From: Pseudoalteromonas atlantica | Lineage (GTDB): Bacteria > Pseudomonadota > Gammaproteobacteria > Enterobacterales > Alteromonadaceae | Assembly: GCA_007988745.1 (NCBI GenBank) | Contig: BJUT01000022.1 | Location: forward strand, 1 to 57,987 | DNA length: 57,987 nucleotides | Reading direction: 5' to 3' | Shown: positions 24,379 through 35,974 of the stretch, one piece after another | Layout: each line of letters opens with the position of its first letter | How positions within the stretch are numbered: position 1 is the stretch's first letter | The notes under the pieces: model-generated | What the model was told of the DNA's origin: nothing | What the model saw: the letters and a program-made list of their open reading frames with translations, nothing else | Databases searched by the model: none | Made by a program: the position numbers and the translations under genes

Positions 24379-24905
24379 GTAGGTTGGGTTGAATTTTCGA
24401 AACCCAACGTATTTGATAACCACCAGCACAGTTCTATTCGCCGCATGTGTTGGGTTTCGTTTCACTCTACCCAACCTACTTAAAATCTACTTATCCATTA
24501 TCGCGCTTTTGGTTTACGACTGTAATTAGACTAACTAAGCTCATTAATTTGATTGTATATTTATAGCAATCAATAAAAATTATTATTGATGTACGTTGGG
24601 TTGAGTTTTACGAAACCCAACGTATTTGATAACCAGCAGAACAGTTTTATTCGCCGCACATGTTGGGTTTCGTTTCACTCTACCCAACCTACTTAAAATC
24701 TACTTATCTTTTATCGCACTTTTGGTTTACGACTGTAATTAGACTAACTAAGCTCATTAATTTGATTGTATATTTATAGCAATCAATAAAAATTATTATT
24801 GATGTACGTTGGGTTGAGTTTTACGAAACCCAACGTATTTGATAACCAGCAGAACAGTTTTATTCGCCGCACATGTTGGGCTTCGTTTCACTCTACCCAA
24901 ACTAC
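24379..24905. repeat. 213-bp tandem array of paired REP hairpins (BIME-like)
   Basis: Two and a half units of 212-213 bp start at 24379, 24591 and 24804; the third stops after about 102 bp. Each unit holds a forward REP (24379-24408, 24591-24621, 24804-24834) and an inverted REP (24449-24479, 24662-24692, 24875-24905), separated by about 40 bp. Units 2 and 3 are almost identical; unit 1 is more diverged. The rest of each unit is AT-rich linker. The REPs match the one at 23671-23700, so they flank the RAYT gene on both sides. Confidence 0.9.
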
Positions 24906-24941
24906 AACGTCCATGTCATAAATCTATAAGCCCACTCGGGC

Positions 24942-24976
24942 AGCTAAAAGCTGACAGCTCCCAGCTAACAGCTATT
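24942..24976. repeat. AGCT tandem repeat with a 7-bp period
   Basis: AGCT occurs at 24942, 24949, 24956, 24963 and 24970, exactly every 7 bp, with variable three-base spacers (AAA, GAC, CCC, AAC). The last copy overlaps the stop of the lipoprotein gene. Neighbouring AGCTs can pair with each other. Confidence 0.7.
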
Positions 24977-25421
24977 TCTTAGTAATCGTCACTTTCGGCT
25001 TATCATAGTCACTGTAATCAATACTTACTATGTATGTGCCTTTTATTGCAGGTGAGTAACTAAAGTAATTATAAATAGTATTACAGTCTGCAAGCACGGG
25101 TTGGCCGAGCGTTAGTTTTTGTCCTGCTGGTTGGGCATCGCTGTAGCCACAGTTATAGCCTTCACTAAAATCGGCATCGGCTATTTTAAATTCGTACACT
25201 TTACCTGGGGTACTAAATTTAACTTCTGCTTGGTAAAGCGCGCCGCCTACTGGCATAAACTGGTACTGAGGCTCTGCATCCCAAAGCGTAAAATCGCCTC
25301 TTAGGTAAATTGTTTTATCCAGCTCTTGCTGTGGTAGTACGTCGTTAATAGACACTTGGCTAGTACACGCTGTGAGTAAGCCGGCAATGGCAAGCGTTAA
25401 AATTCGTTTCATTGGCATCAT
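24972..25421 (-). CDS. lipoprotein with a carbohydrate-binding-like beta domain
   Basis: A 149-residue predicted lipoprotein: MKRILTLAIAGLLTAC with a lipobox ending at Cys, then one beta-sandwich domain. The YLRGDFTLWDAEPQYQF lead-in and the following strands resemble the starch-binding (CBM48/pullulanase-type) early-set domains, so glycan binding is a reasonable inference, not shown. Two cysteines near residues 90 and 112 may form a disulfide. The first two ATGs (25421, 25418) have AAGGA at good distance; ATG 25412 is also possible. It is not conserved synteny I recognise. Confidence 0.7.
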   Translation of the reverse strand: MMPMKRILTLAIAGLLTACTSQVSINDVLPQQELDKTIYLRGDFTLWDAEPQYQFMPVGGALYQAEVKFSTPGKVYEFKIADADFSEGYNCGYSDAQPAGQKLTLGQPVLADCNTIYNYFSYSPAIKGTYIVSIDYSDYDKPKVTITKK

Positions 25422-25450
25422 TAATGGGTTTCCTTCGTTCTGTTAAAACT

Positions 25451-25477
25451 AAAAAGCCAGCAATACGCTGGCTTTTT
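25451..25477 (-). terminator. terminator after glyS
   Basis: An 11-bp stem AAAAAGCCAGC / GCTGGCTTTTT with a 5-nt loop; on the minus strand it ends in TTTTT. It lies 17 bp past the glyS stop. Confidence 0.9.
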
Positions 25478-25493
25478 ATTGGCTTAAGCGGTG

Positions 25494-27563
25494 TTATTTT
25501 TGTAGTACAGATATATCTGCAATATCTAAAAATAAGCGGCTTAACTGGCTTAATAGTGCGAGGCGATTTTGCTTTACAGCTTCATCGTCGGCCATAACCA
25601 TGACGTTGTCAAAAAAGTTATCAACACTTTGGCGAATACCCGCCAATTGGCTTAATGCCTCTTGGTAGTTTCCATCGGCGTAAAGTGGTGCAAGCTCAGT
25701 TGCAAATTTTGCTACTTGTGATGCTAATACTTTTTCAGCGTCATCGCTTAATAGGCTCTCATCAACATCACCTTCGGTGGTAATGTTATTTTTAGCTAGT
25801 ATGTTACCTACACGCTTATTCGCTGCTGCAAGCGCTTCTGCGGCGTCTAACGTACGGAAGTGGCTTACTGCTTTAACACGACGGTCAAAGTCAGTAGGTT
25901 TAGTAGGACGACGTGCCAGTACTGCTTGAATAACATCTACTTCAATGCCTTCGTCTTGATACCATGCGCGGAAGCGCCCTAGCATAAAGTCAAATACGTC
26001 GGTTGATACATTTAGGTTAGTAAGCTTTTCGCCAAACAGTGTTTGTGCTTTTGCTACTAGGTCTAAAATATCAAGCGGTAGCTCTTTTTCTACCATGATA
26101 CGCAGTGCACCAATGGCAGCACGACGAAGTGCAAATGGGTCTTTGTCACCTTTTGGTGCTTGGCCTATACCAAAAATACCCACCAGCGTATCAAACTTAT
26201 CTGCAATTGCTACTGCACAGCTGATTAGGTTTGTAGGTAAATTGTCACCCGCAAAACGCGGCATGTATTGCTCGTTTTGTGCAATAGCTACATCTTCTGC
26301 TTCGCCATCAAAGCGTGCATAGTGCATACCCATTACACCTTGCACGTCGGTAAATTCCATTACCATTTCGGTCATTAAGTCTGTTTTACTTAATAGGCCA
26401 GCACGTTTTGCAAGGTCTTTGTCGGCGCCTAGTTGCTCTGCAATGTAGCCGGCAAGTTCGCTAATACGTACAGATTTATCTTTAAGCGTACCTAATTGCT
26501 TTTGGAATAAAACAGTATCAAGTGACTCTAAGCGACTTTCTAGGGTTTTCTTTTTATCTGTTTCAAAGAAGAACTGCGCATCAGCTAAACGTGGGCGCAC
26601 TACTTTTTCGTTACCAGATATAACCACACTTGGATCTTTACTTTCGATGTTAGATACAAACAAAAACTTATTTAAAAGTTTGCCGTTCTGATCTAATAGC
26701 GGGAAGTATTTTTGATCATCCTTCATGGTGTAAATTAGCGCTTCGGCAGGTACATCTAAAAATGCTTCTTCAAATGTTGCCGTTAACGTTACTGGCCACT
26801 CTACTAGTGAAGTAACTTCTTCTAATAAGTCTTCATCCATTGCAACAACCGCATTCACTGCGCTTGCCGCTTCTTCTATTTGTGCACGGATTTGCGCTTT
26901 ACGTTGTTCGTAATCAGCAATAACGTAGGCTGATTTTAATACGTCGAACACGTCATCAGCATGGTTAATGGTGATTTTTTCTGGATGATGAAAACGGTGG
27001 CCTTGTAACTGATTAGTTACTTGCTTACCTAAAATTTCGCCTTCAATAAGTTCATCACCAAATAAAATAGTTACGGTATGAACTGGGCGAATAAATTGTG
27101 TTTTATTCGCGCCCCAACGCATTGGCTTAGGTATTGGCAGCTTTGCTAACGACTTTGCAATGGCATCGCTCATCAGCGTTTTGGTTTCTTGTCCTGCTAC
27201 TTTAGCAATATGTAAAAGCCAAGCGCCTTTGTCGGTCTCAAGAGTTTGTGCTTCACTTACGTCAATACCACAACCACGTGCCCAACCCATTGCTGCTTTA
27301 GTTGGGTTACCTTCGCTATCGAACGCTGCTTTAGTTGCAGGGCCACGCTTTTCTACTTCTTTATCTTGCTGCTTTGCTTCAAGCGCTTTTACTTGTAAAC
27401 CTAAACGACGAGGCGATGCATACCAGCTTACGCCTTCATGCCCAAGCTCTAGTGTTTCAAGCTCTGCAGTTAAGTTTGCGGCAAAGGCTTCTGCTAATTT
27501 GCGCAGTGCTTTTGGTGGCAGCTCTTCGGTGCCAATTTCTACTAATAAATTTTGTGCTGACAT
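25494..27563 (-). CDS. glyS: glycine-tRNA ligase beta subunit
   Basis: Large subunit of the alpha2-beta2 glycyl-tRNA synthetase, involved in tRNA binding and recognition. The 689 residues equal the E. coli length and begin with the typical [16 protein letters not shown]. The C-terminal part contains the HD-like and anticodon-binding regions, including [20 protein letters not shown]. It starts 2 bp after the glyQ stop, so the two subunits are co-transcribed and coupled. Confidence 0.98.
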   Translation of the reverse strand: MSAQNLLVEIGTEELPPKALRKLAEAFAANLTAELETLELGHEGVSWYASPRRLGLQVKALEAKQQDKEVEKRGPATKAAFDSEGNPTKAAMGWARGCGIDVSEAQTLETDKGAWLLHIAKVAGQETKTLMSDAIAKSLAKLPIPKPMRWGANKTQFIRPVHTVTILFGDELIEGEILGKQVTNQLQGHRFHHPEKITINHADDVFDVLKSAYVIADYEQRKAQIRAQIEEAASAVNAVVAMDEDLLEEVTSLVEWPVTLTATFEEAFLDVPAEALIYTMKDDQKYFPLLDQNGKLLNKFLFVSNIESKDPSVVISGNEKVVRPRLADAQFFFETDKKKTLESRLESLDTVLFQKQLGTLKDKSVRISELAGYIAEQLGADKDLAKRAGLLSKTDLMTEMVMEFTDVQGVMGMHYARFDGEAEDVAIAQNEQYMPRFAGDNLPTNLISCAVAIADKFDTLVGIFGIGQAPKGDKDPFALRRAAIGALRIMVEKELPLDILDLVAKAQTLFGEKLTNLNVSTDVFDFMLGRFRAWYQDEGIEVDVIQAVLARRPTKPTDFDRRVKAVSHFRTLDAAEALAAANKRVGNILAKNNITTEGDVDESLLSDDAEKVLASQVAKFATELAPLYADGNYQEALSQLAGIRQSVDNFFDNVMVMADDEAVKQNRLALLSQLSRLFLDIADISVLQK

Positions 27564-27565
27564 GC

Positions 27566-28468
27566 TTACTTATCCTTACACAGCGGGAAACCAAGCGCTT
27601 CACGTGCATCGTAATAACTTTGTGCACACGCTTTTGATAACGCTCGAACGCGTAAAATATAACGCTGACGTTCGGTTACTGAGATTGCATGGCGCGCATC
27701 GAGTAAGTTAAACGCGTGCGATGCTTTCATTACTTGCTCGTAAGCAGGCAGTGGTAAATTTGCTTCAATTAGCTTTTGGCTCTCAGCTTCACACTTATCA
27801 AATTGTGCAAATAAGTCATCTACGTTTGCGTGTTCAAAGTTGTAAGTAGATTGTTCTACTTCATTTTGATGGAATACATCGCCGTAAGTTACACGCCCTA
27901 ATGGACCGTCTGCCCATACTAGGTCGTATATACTGTCTACACCTTGAATGTACATTGCTAAACGCTCTAGGCCGTAAGTAATTTCACCGGTTACAGGAGA
28001 GCATTCTAAGCCCCCTACTTGCTGAAAGTAAGTAAACTGCGTTACTTCCATACCGTTTAGCCAAATCTCCCAACCTAAGCCCCAAGCGCCTAGTGTTGGC
28101 GATTCCCAGTTATCTTCTACAAAGCGTACTTCGTGCGTTAGGGTATCAATTCCCATTGCTTCTAATGAGCCTAGGTAAAGCTCTTGAATGTTATCTGGTG
28201 ATGGCTTTAAAACTACCTGAAATTGGTAGTAATGCTGTAAGCGGTTTGGGTTTTCGCCGTAGCGGCCATCGGTAGGACGGCGACACGGTTGTACGTATGC
28301 GCTCGACATTGGCTCAGGGCCAATAGATTTTAAGAATGTTTGCGGGTGAAATGTCCCTGCGCCCACTTCCATATCAAGTGGTTGAATAATGACACAGCCT
28401 TGCTGCGCCCAATAATCCTGTAAAGCCAGGATCAAACCTTGAAAGGTTTTAACGTCATATTTTTGCAT
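27566..28468 (-). CDS. glyQ: glycine-tRNA ligase alpha subunit
   Basis: Catalytic class II subunit of bacterial glycyl-tRNA synthetase. The 300 residues (E. coli 303) include the typical [20 protein letters not shown] start, [19 protein letters not shown], and [14 protein letters not shown] near the active site. It forms a two-gene operon with glyS. Downstream of gyrB after a terminator, it continues the leftward dnaA-side block. Confidence 0.98.
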   Translation of the reverse strand: MQKYDVKTFQGLILALQDYWAQQGCVIIQPLDMEVGAGTFHPQTFLKSIGPEPMSSAYVQPCRRPTDGRYGENPNRLQHYYQFQVVLKPSPDNIQELYLGSLEAMGIDTLTHEVRFVEDNWESPTLGAWGLGWEIWLNGMEVTQFTYFQQVGGLECSPVTGEITYGLERLAMYIQGVDSIYDLVWADGPLGRVTYGDVFHQNEVEQSTYNFEHANVDDLFAQFDKCEAESQKLIEANLPLPAYEQVMKASHAFNLLDARHAISVTERQRYILRVRALSKACAQSYYDAREALGFPLCKDK

Positions 28469-28565
28469 ATTTGGCTTTTTACTATCTGAAAGTAGCGTGA
28501 AAATTACCCTCAGTATACCTTGTGCACACGCAGGTTTTAAGCAGTTTGTGCGGTTGTTAAAATAA

Positions 28566-28589
28566 AAAAGGAGCCATTAGGCTCCTTTT
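28566..28589 (-). terminator. terminator after gyrB
   Basis: AAAAGGAGCC-ATTA-GGCTCCTTTT, a 10-bp stem with a 4-nt loop; on the minus strand it ends in a T run. It lies between the gyrB stop and glyQ. Confidence 0.9.
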
Positions 28590-28608
28590 AAGATGTAAGT
28601 ATAATTTT

Positions 28609-31047
<2,439 letters not shown>

Positions 31048-32142
31048 TTATCTTGTTATTAGGTTGCCATGTTTCACGTGGAACATTTGTAGTTCTCGTT
31101 GCATGGGTTCCACCACAGCAGAAATACTTTCAGACAAAATTGAAGAAATAAAAATTTGAGAACTGCAGTGAGCCAATAATTGTCCCACTTTCTCTTTTGT
31201 ATCCTCGCCTAACTCTGAAGGTAGATCATCTATTAGCAATATAGATTGCTTATCTGTCTCTGACTCAATTAAACTATTTTGCGTTACTTTTAACGCATAA
31301 AGCAATAACTTCAATTGACCGCGTGAAAACGTATTCTCTACGCTGTTGCCAGCGACACTAAAATTAAAATCGGCCTTATGAGGGCCTTTACTTGTAAAAC
31401 CTTGGCGAGCGTCTCGCTCAAAGTTTTGCTCTAATGCATCACTTAAAGACTCACTGTCTTTCCAACCTGCATTAAAGTTGATTTCTAAATCGCGTATAAG
31501 CGTTAATTCTGCACACATTTTATCAAAAAACTGCTGCTTAAACCTACTTATATACGCCATTCTTAATTTATTTATTTGTTCTGCCAGTCTAACAAATTCT
31601 TTGTCCCAAAACCTAATTTGGTCAAAATAATTCTTTGGCTTACTTTTTAATAATGCATTGCGTTGTTTAAGCACTTTATTAAACGACTGCCATAAGTAAA
31701 AAAACTCATGTTCCACGTGGAACAAACCCAAATCTAAAAACTTCCGTCGCTCTTTTGGGCCACCAAAAAACAATGAATAGCTTTCGGGTGTAATAATTTG
31801 CACAGGCATTAACTGTGCAAGTTCAGAGATTTTTCTACTGGTTTTGCCTTGTATTTTTAAATTAGTTTCACCACTTTGGGTTTTACTAATCCCAATAGGA
31901 ATAGACAAGTCGTGTAGCGCTTTGCGGCCATGTATTACAAACTGATCTTGCTGATGTTGAATAATACTTTTATGTTTAGGTGTTCGAAAAGATTTGCCGT
32001 GAGAAAGGTAATAAATAGCCTCTAAAAGGCTGGTTTTTCCGCTGCCGTTTTCACCATAAATTATATTAACGCCGTTGACTGGTTCTAGCGTCAGTGCCTC
32101 AATATTACGAAAATACTTGAGGCTCAAGTGACTTAAACTCAT
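31048..32142 (-). CDS. recF: DNA replication and repair protein RecF
   Basis: SMC-like ATPase that helps RecOR load RecA at gaps. The 364 residues (E. coli 357) show Walker A GENGSGKT (30-37), the signature FSRGQLKLL near residue 272, and Walker B SILLIDDLPSELG. It is third in dnaA-dnaN-recF-gyrB. The coding sequence contains two parS sites: one at codons 140-145 (FHVEH) and one at codons 353-358 (FHVKH), so the protein sequence is constrained by the centromere motif there. Confidence 0.97.
   Translation of the reverse strand: MSLSHLSLKYFRNIEALTLEPVNGVNIIYGENGSGKTSLLEAIYYLSHGKSFRTPKHKSIIQHQQDQFVIHGRKALHDLSIPIGISKTQSGETNLKIQGKTSRKISELAQLMPVQIITPESYSLFFGGPKERRKFLDLGLFHVEHEFFYLWQSFNKVLKQRNALLKSKPKNYFDQIRFWDKEFVRLAEQINKLRMAYISRFKQQFFDKMCAELTLIRDLEINFNAGWKDSESLSDALEQNFERDARQGFTSKGPHKADFNFSVAGNSVENTFSRGQLKLLLYALKVTQNSLIESETDKQSILLIDDLPSELGEDTKEKVGQLLAHCSSQIFISSILSESISAVVEPMQRELQMFHVKHGNLITR
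31070..31085. promoter_or_regulatory. parS centromere site 1 (within recF)
   Basis: TGTTTCACGTGGAACA, a full 16-mer with the CACGTG core; its complement TGTTCCACGTGAAACA is the classic chromosomal parS. It is the loading site for ParB, whose gene is at 44517-45443. Confidence 0.92.
31709..31724. promoter_or_regulatory. parS centromere site 2 (within recF)
   Basis: TGTTCCACGTGGAACA, a perfect 16-bp palindrome, 639 bp from site 1 and about 9 kb from oriC. Both fit the consensus of chromosomal parS sites. I saw no other full-length copy in the window. Confidence 0.93.
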
Positions 32143-32156
32143 TTATAATGGGTATC

Positions 32157-33260
32157 TTATAATCGCATAGGCATAACCACGTACATTGCTTCTTCATCGC
32201 CTGCACCTTCAATAAGTGCACTGCTGTTTGAGTCTGCTAATGTAAATAGTACATCTTCTGTTTTTAATGTATTTAGTACATCTAATACATACGATACATT
32301 AAAACCAATTTCTAGCTCATCACCCTCATACATTACTTCTACTATTTCCTCAGCCTCTTCTTGCTCAGGGTTATTAGCCGTAATTTTAAGTAAGCCATTG
32401 GCAAGGTTTAAACGCACACCTCTAAATTTTTCGTTAGATAAAATAGACACACGTTGAAACGCATTACGTAACCATTCACGGTTAGCGGTAATTACTTTAT
32501 CTCCACCACGCGGTAATACGCGGCGGTAATCAGGGAAGCGGCCATCCACTAACTTACTGGTAAAAGTAAATTCCACATCGATAATACGAATATGGTTAGC
32601 GCCAAATTGAATTGTAACTAATTCTTCATCGGCAACCATAAGGCGCATAATTTCTTGCACACCTTTGCGCGGTATTATTAATTGGCGCTGCGTATTTAAC
32701 GATTGGCCTAATTCTTTTTGCGCTATTGCCAAACGGTGGCCATCGGTGGCCACTGTTTTTATGTCGGTATTATCTACTTCAAACGACATGCCATTTAAGT
32801 AATAACGAACGTCTTGGTTAGCCATAGAAAAATGCGTGCTTTCAAGTAACTTACGTAACTCTAAACGCGTTAGCTGAAACTCAACCTCGCCATCCCACTG
32901 CTCTAAATTAGGAAAGTCTTCCGCGGCAAGTGTAGTAAGTGAAAAGCGGCTTTTACCACTAGTTAAAAGCAGTTGGTGCTCTTGTAAGCTCAATGTAAGC
33001 TCAGAACCATCAGGCAGGCTTTTACAAATATCGAGTAATTTTTTAGCAGGTAGCGTTAACTTTGTATCGGCAATATCATCACCAACAAAAACACCTGCAA
33101 CTAGTTCAATTTCAAGGTCTGTGCCTGTCATTGAAAGTTGCCCGTTTTCTACCACTAACAATACATTAGATAATATAGGTAACGTATGTTTACGTTCAAT
33201 CGCACCCGATACTTGCACTAATGGCTTTAAAAATTGTTCTCTTGAAATGGTTATTTGCAT
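32157..33260 (-). CDS. dnaN: DNA polymerase III sliding clamp (beta)
   Basis: Homodimeric ring that tethers polymerases to DNA. The 367 residues (E. coli 366) form three repeated clamp domains; the N terminus MQITISREQFLKPLVQVSGAIERKHTLPIL and the C-terminal ALIEGAGDEEAMYVVMPMRL are typical, with the MPMRL end of the protein-binding cleft. It begins 13 bp after the dnaA stop and precedes recF by 14 bp. Confidence 0.98.
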   Translation of the reverse strand: MQITISREQFLKPLVQVSGAIERKHTLPILSNVLLVVENGQLSMTGTDLEIELVAGVFVGDDIADTKLTLPAKKLLDICKSLPDGSELTLSLQEHQLLLTSGKSRFSLTTLAAEDFPNLEQWDGEVEFQLTRLELRKLLESTHFSMANQDVRYYLNGMSFEVDNTDIKTVATDGHRLAIAQKELGQSLNTQRQLIIPRKGVQEIMRLMVADEELVTIQFGANHIRIIDVEFTFTSKLVDGRFPDYRRVLPRGGDKVITANREWLRNAFQRVSILSNEKFRGVRLNLANGLLKITANNPEQEEAEEIVEVMYEGDELEIGFNVSYVLDVLNTLKTEDVLFTLADSNSSALIEGAGDEEAMYVVMPMRL

Positions 33261-33273
33261 AATAAAGTCAGCC

Positions 33274-34665
33274 CTAAGATGACAACGTTCTTATTAAATT
33301 TTGATAATCTTCTTTTATTTCGTGGCTTTCATCACGAAGTGATTTAACCTTTCTACACGCATGTAATACCGTGGTGTGGTCACGTCCACCAAATGCGTCA
33401 CCAATCTCAGGTAAGCTGTGATTAGTTAATTCTTTAGATAATGCCATAGCTACCTGGCGCGGCCTCGCGATAGAGCGGCTGCGGCGCTTAGATAACAGAT
33501 CTGACACACGTATTCTGTAATACTCAGCCACGGTGCGCTGTATGTTGTCTATAGTGACAAGCTTATCTTGTAGCGCCAATAAATCACGCAGCGCTTCTTT
33601 TACAAAGTCGATAGAAATAGGACGCCCGGTAAAATTAGCATTAGCTATTACACGGTTAAGCGCGCCTTCTAATTCACGTACGTTTGAGCGTAATTTTTTA
33701 GCGATAAAAAAGGCGACTTCATGCGGTAAATTAATTTTACTCTGCTGCGCTTTTTTCATCAAAATGGCAACGCGCGTTTCAAGCTCTGGCGGCTCTATAG
33801 CAATCGTTAAACCCCAACCAAATCGTGATTTAAGCCTGTCTTCTACGCCCTCAATTTCTTTTGGGTAGCGGTCAGAGGTTAAAATAATTTGCTGATTACC
33901 TTCTAATAATGCATTAAAGGTATGAAAAAATTCTTCTTGTGAGCGCTCTTTATTAGCAAAAAATTGAATATCATCAATCATTAGCGCATCTACACTACGG
34001 TAATAACGTTTAAATTCTTCAATGGCGTTATTTTGTAGTGCTTTTACCATGTCTTGCACAAAACGCTCAGAATGCATGTAAACAATTTTAGCATCGGGCT
34101 TGTTAGCCATAATGCCATTACCTACTGCATGTAATAAGTGAGTTTTACCTAAGCCAGTGCCACCGTAAATAAATACCGGGTTAAAGGCAGAGCCAGGGTT
34201 ATCTGCAACTTGTGTTGCAGCCGCTTTTGCTAGCTGGTTAGATTTACCCTCAACAAAGCTGTCAAAGGTATAGTTATCTTTTATATTAGATTTATAGCCT
34301 GATTTAGGCGCTGGCTCTACTGCTGCTTTTTGTTCTACAGGTTGCTGTTTAGCAGGTGCCTGTGAACTAGGTGATGCAGGGGCTTCAACACTTGGCGCCG
34401 CCGCTTGAGTATTTAGTAGTGGTTTACTACCTACATCAAAACGCAATTCGGGCGCTTCATCGCCACAAATTTCTACCAGTAACTCATTAATACGGTTTAA
34501 ATACTTTTCTCTTACCCAATCAAGAACAAAGCGATTAGGTGCGTAAATCGTTAAGGTATCTTCGGTACTTTCTGCTTGTAGTGGTCTTACCCACATACTG
34601 AATTGTTGCGAAGGCAACTCATCTTGCAATACATATAAACAACTTTGCCAAACCGACAGATACAC
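33274..34665 (-). CDS. dnaA: chromosomal replication initiator DnaA
   Basis: AAA+ initiator that binds DnaA boxes and opens oriC. From GTG 34665 there are 463 residues (E. coli 467): domain I ([20 protein letters not shown]), a Q/P/A-rich linker (about 90-130), AAA+ core with [15 protein letters not shown] and DDIQFF, and domain IV with [16 protein letters not shown] chose this GTG because it gives the conserved start and has GGGAG 7 bp upstream; the longer frame to 34707 has no conservation. Upstream DnaA boxes suggest autoregulation. Confidence 0.96.
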   Translation of the reverse strand: MYLSVWQSCLYVLQDELPSQQFSMWVRPLQAESTEDTLTIYAPNRFVLDWVREKYLNRINELLVEICGDEAPELRFDVGSKPLLNTQAAAPSVEAPASPSSQAPAKQQPVEQKAAVEPAPKSGYKSNIKDNYTFDSFVEGKSNQLAKAAATQVADNPGSAFNPVFIYGGTGLGKTHLLHAVGNGIMANKPDAKIVYMHSERFVQDMVKALQNNAIEEFKRYYRSVDALMIDDIQFFANKERSQEEFFHTFNALLEGNQQIILTSDRYPKEIEGVEDRLKSRFGWGLTIAIEPPELETRVAILMKKAQQSKINLPHEVAFFIAKKLRSNVRELEGALNRVIANANFTGRPISIDFVKEALRDLLALQDKLVTIDNIQRTVAEYYRIRVSDLLSKRRSRSIARPRQVAMALSKELTNHSLPEIGDAFGGRDHTTVLHACRKVKSLRDESHEIKEDYQNLIRTLSS

Positions 34666-35172
34666 AGTTAAACTCCCAGAGGTATAATTTTTATTCCCGC
34701 ACATCAATAATGATTAAAAATCATGCATTTATTGCGTTCAATTGGCCAGCTACCCGACCCAAGACCGGGTATTATGAAGGCACTTTATCCACAAGTAAAA
34801 GATTGATTTTTATAAAATTGTTGATATCAGTGTATAAATATCTTAACAGACTGATTTATAGCGACTTTTATTTTAAAGCCTGATAACAGATCATAACAAA
34901 AACACACTGAGATCGCGAACCAATTTTACGATCTAAATGAGTTTTCCCATGCTTTTATTCACTTTTTAAACACCAGCTGTGGAAAACTTCTTAATTATGA
35001 TGATCCTAGTTGATCACCCTACTTTATTACGATCCACATTCTTTAAGTCACTCTCGGCCATTAATTCGCCTTTTTGCGCAAAAGCAGACCATTTTGCTTT
35101 AAAATTAATCCATAAATATCAAGCTAGCGTACAAAAAATGTAATAAACACGGTGTTTACAGCGCAATTATGA
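34666..35172. promoter_or_regulatory. dnaA upstream region with DnaA boxes
   Basis: An AT-rich stretch without genes. It has a perfect DnaA box TTATCCACA (34785-34793), a second consensus-matching box TGTGGAAAA on the other strand (34978-34986), a one-mismatch TTATTCACT near 34956, and several GATC sites. A TACCCG / CGGGTA inverted repeat lies near 34751-34771. The boxes suit autoregulation of dnaA or a DnaA-titration role. It lacks the dense origin structure seen at 40748-41110. Confidence 0.75.
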
Positions 35173-35201
35173 TTGACTTTAAAGTGCTTAATCTATAATA
35201 T
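35173..35201 (+). promoter_or_regulatory. probable rpmH promoter
   Basis: -35 TTGACT (35173-35178) with -10 TAATAT (35196-35201, 17-bp spacer) or TATAAT (35194-35199, 15 bp). It would drive rpmH-rnpA and possibly yidD-yidC. Confidence 0.7.
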
Positions 35202-35202
35202 C

Positions 35203-35237
35203 TCGCGCTCGCAATGGCACCTGTGCCAGGATCGCGA
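35203..35237 (+). promoter_or_regulatory. stem-loop in the rpmH leader
   Basis: TGGCAC-CT-GTGCCA (35215-35228) forms a tight 6-bp hairpin, extended by TCGCG (35203-35207) and CGCGA (35233-35237). It ends 44 bp before the rpmH start codon. A regulatory role is a guess. Confidence 0.5.
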
Positions 35238-35281
35238 CCTGCATAGGATGTTTTAACTTTAACCGATCGGATGAGATTGTT

Positions 35282-35416
35282 ATGAAAAGAACTTTTCAAC
35301 CTAGCGTTTTAAAACGCAAACGTGCACACGGCTTCCGTGCTCGCATGGCAACTGTAAATGGCCGTAAAGTATTAGCACGTCGCCGCGCTAAAGGCCGCAA
35401 AGTTCTTTCTGCTTAA
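35282..35416 (+). CDS. rpmH: 50S ribosomal protein L34
   Basis: A 44-residue, highly basic protein, [20 protein letters not shown] through KGRKVLSA, near-identical in pattern to L34 of other gammaproteobacteria. It is preceded by GGATGAG and a leader with a stem-loop. It starts the rightward rpmH-rnpA-yidD-yidC-mnmE block, conserved in nearly all bacteria, and ends 7 bp before rnpA. Confidence 0.98.
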
Positions 35417-35423
35417 TATATAA

Positions 35424-35849
35424 GTGGAAGACTTTAGCTTTGGCAGGGAGTTACGTCTGTTAACTCCCTCGCATTACTCTCGCATATTTAATGAACCCGC
35501 TCGGGCTGCAACTCCTTTATTTACTCTTTTAGCTAAACCTAATGACCAAGATAAACCTAGGTTAGGACTCACTGTTGCTAAAAAACGTGTAAAAAAGGCA
35601 TGCCAACGTAACCGTATTAAACGACTCGCTCGCGAAAGTTTTCGTTTAAATCAACACACCATCGATAATATCGATATTGTGCTTATGGTAAAAAGTGGTA
35701 TTGATGAGCAGTCTAACGAAGAAATAACCAAACAACTTACAAAGCTGTGGCGTAAAATAAATGAACGCTGCAAACCTGGTGCACCTAAACCACCACCTTT
35801 TAAAAAACGCCCAAACAAATCAGCTAAATCTAATAAACAAACCCGATAG
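35424..35849 (+). CDS. rnpA: ribonuclease P protein component
   Basis: Protein cofactor of RNase P, which matures the 5' ends of tRNAs. The 141 residues start at GTG 35424 with the conserved FGRELRLLTPSHYSRIF, and contain GLTVAKKRVKKACQRNRIKRLARESFR, the RNR signature. The C terminus is extended and basic (KPGAPKPPPFKKRPNKSAKS) compared with E. coli RnpA (119 residues). Confidence 0.97.
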   Translation: MEDFSFGRELRLLTPSHYSRIFNEPARAATPLFTLLAKPNDQDKPRLGLTVAKKRVKKACQRNRIKRLARESFRLNQHTIDNIDIVLMVKSGIDEQSNEEITKQLTKLWRKINERCKPGAPKPPPFKKRPNKSAKSNKQTR

Positions 35850-35974
35850 CAATAGAATTGCAGGGTTAATTAGGGTATCTTTAGCTCACCTTTTAATCAT
35901 GCGTTTAAAATCTCTAATTGAGCCTTTAAATACATGGTATCTATTCACTAAATATACGCAGGGGTATAAACACC

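Noticed and set aside
27160..27711. Long open frame antisense to glyS/glyQ
   Set aside because: Opposite two conserved genes, biased composition, spans their junction.
34666..34707. Upstream extension of dnaA to 34707
   Set aside because: The added residues are not conserved; GTG 34665 has a good ribosome-binding site and gives the usual DnaA start.
34666..35281. dnaA-rpmH gap as the main origin (as in Pseudomonas)
   Set aside because: It has DnaA boxes but few GATC sites and no clear unwinding element. The mioC-mnmG gap matches E. coli oriC in box order and GATC density.
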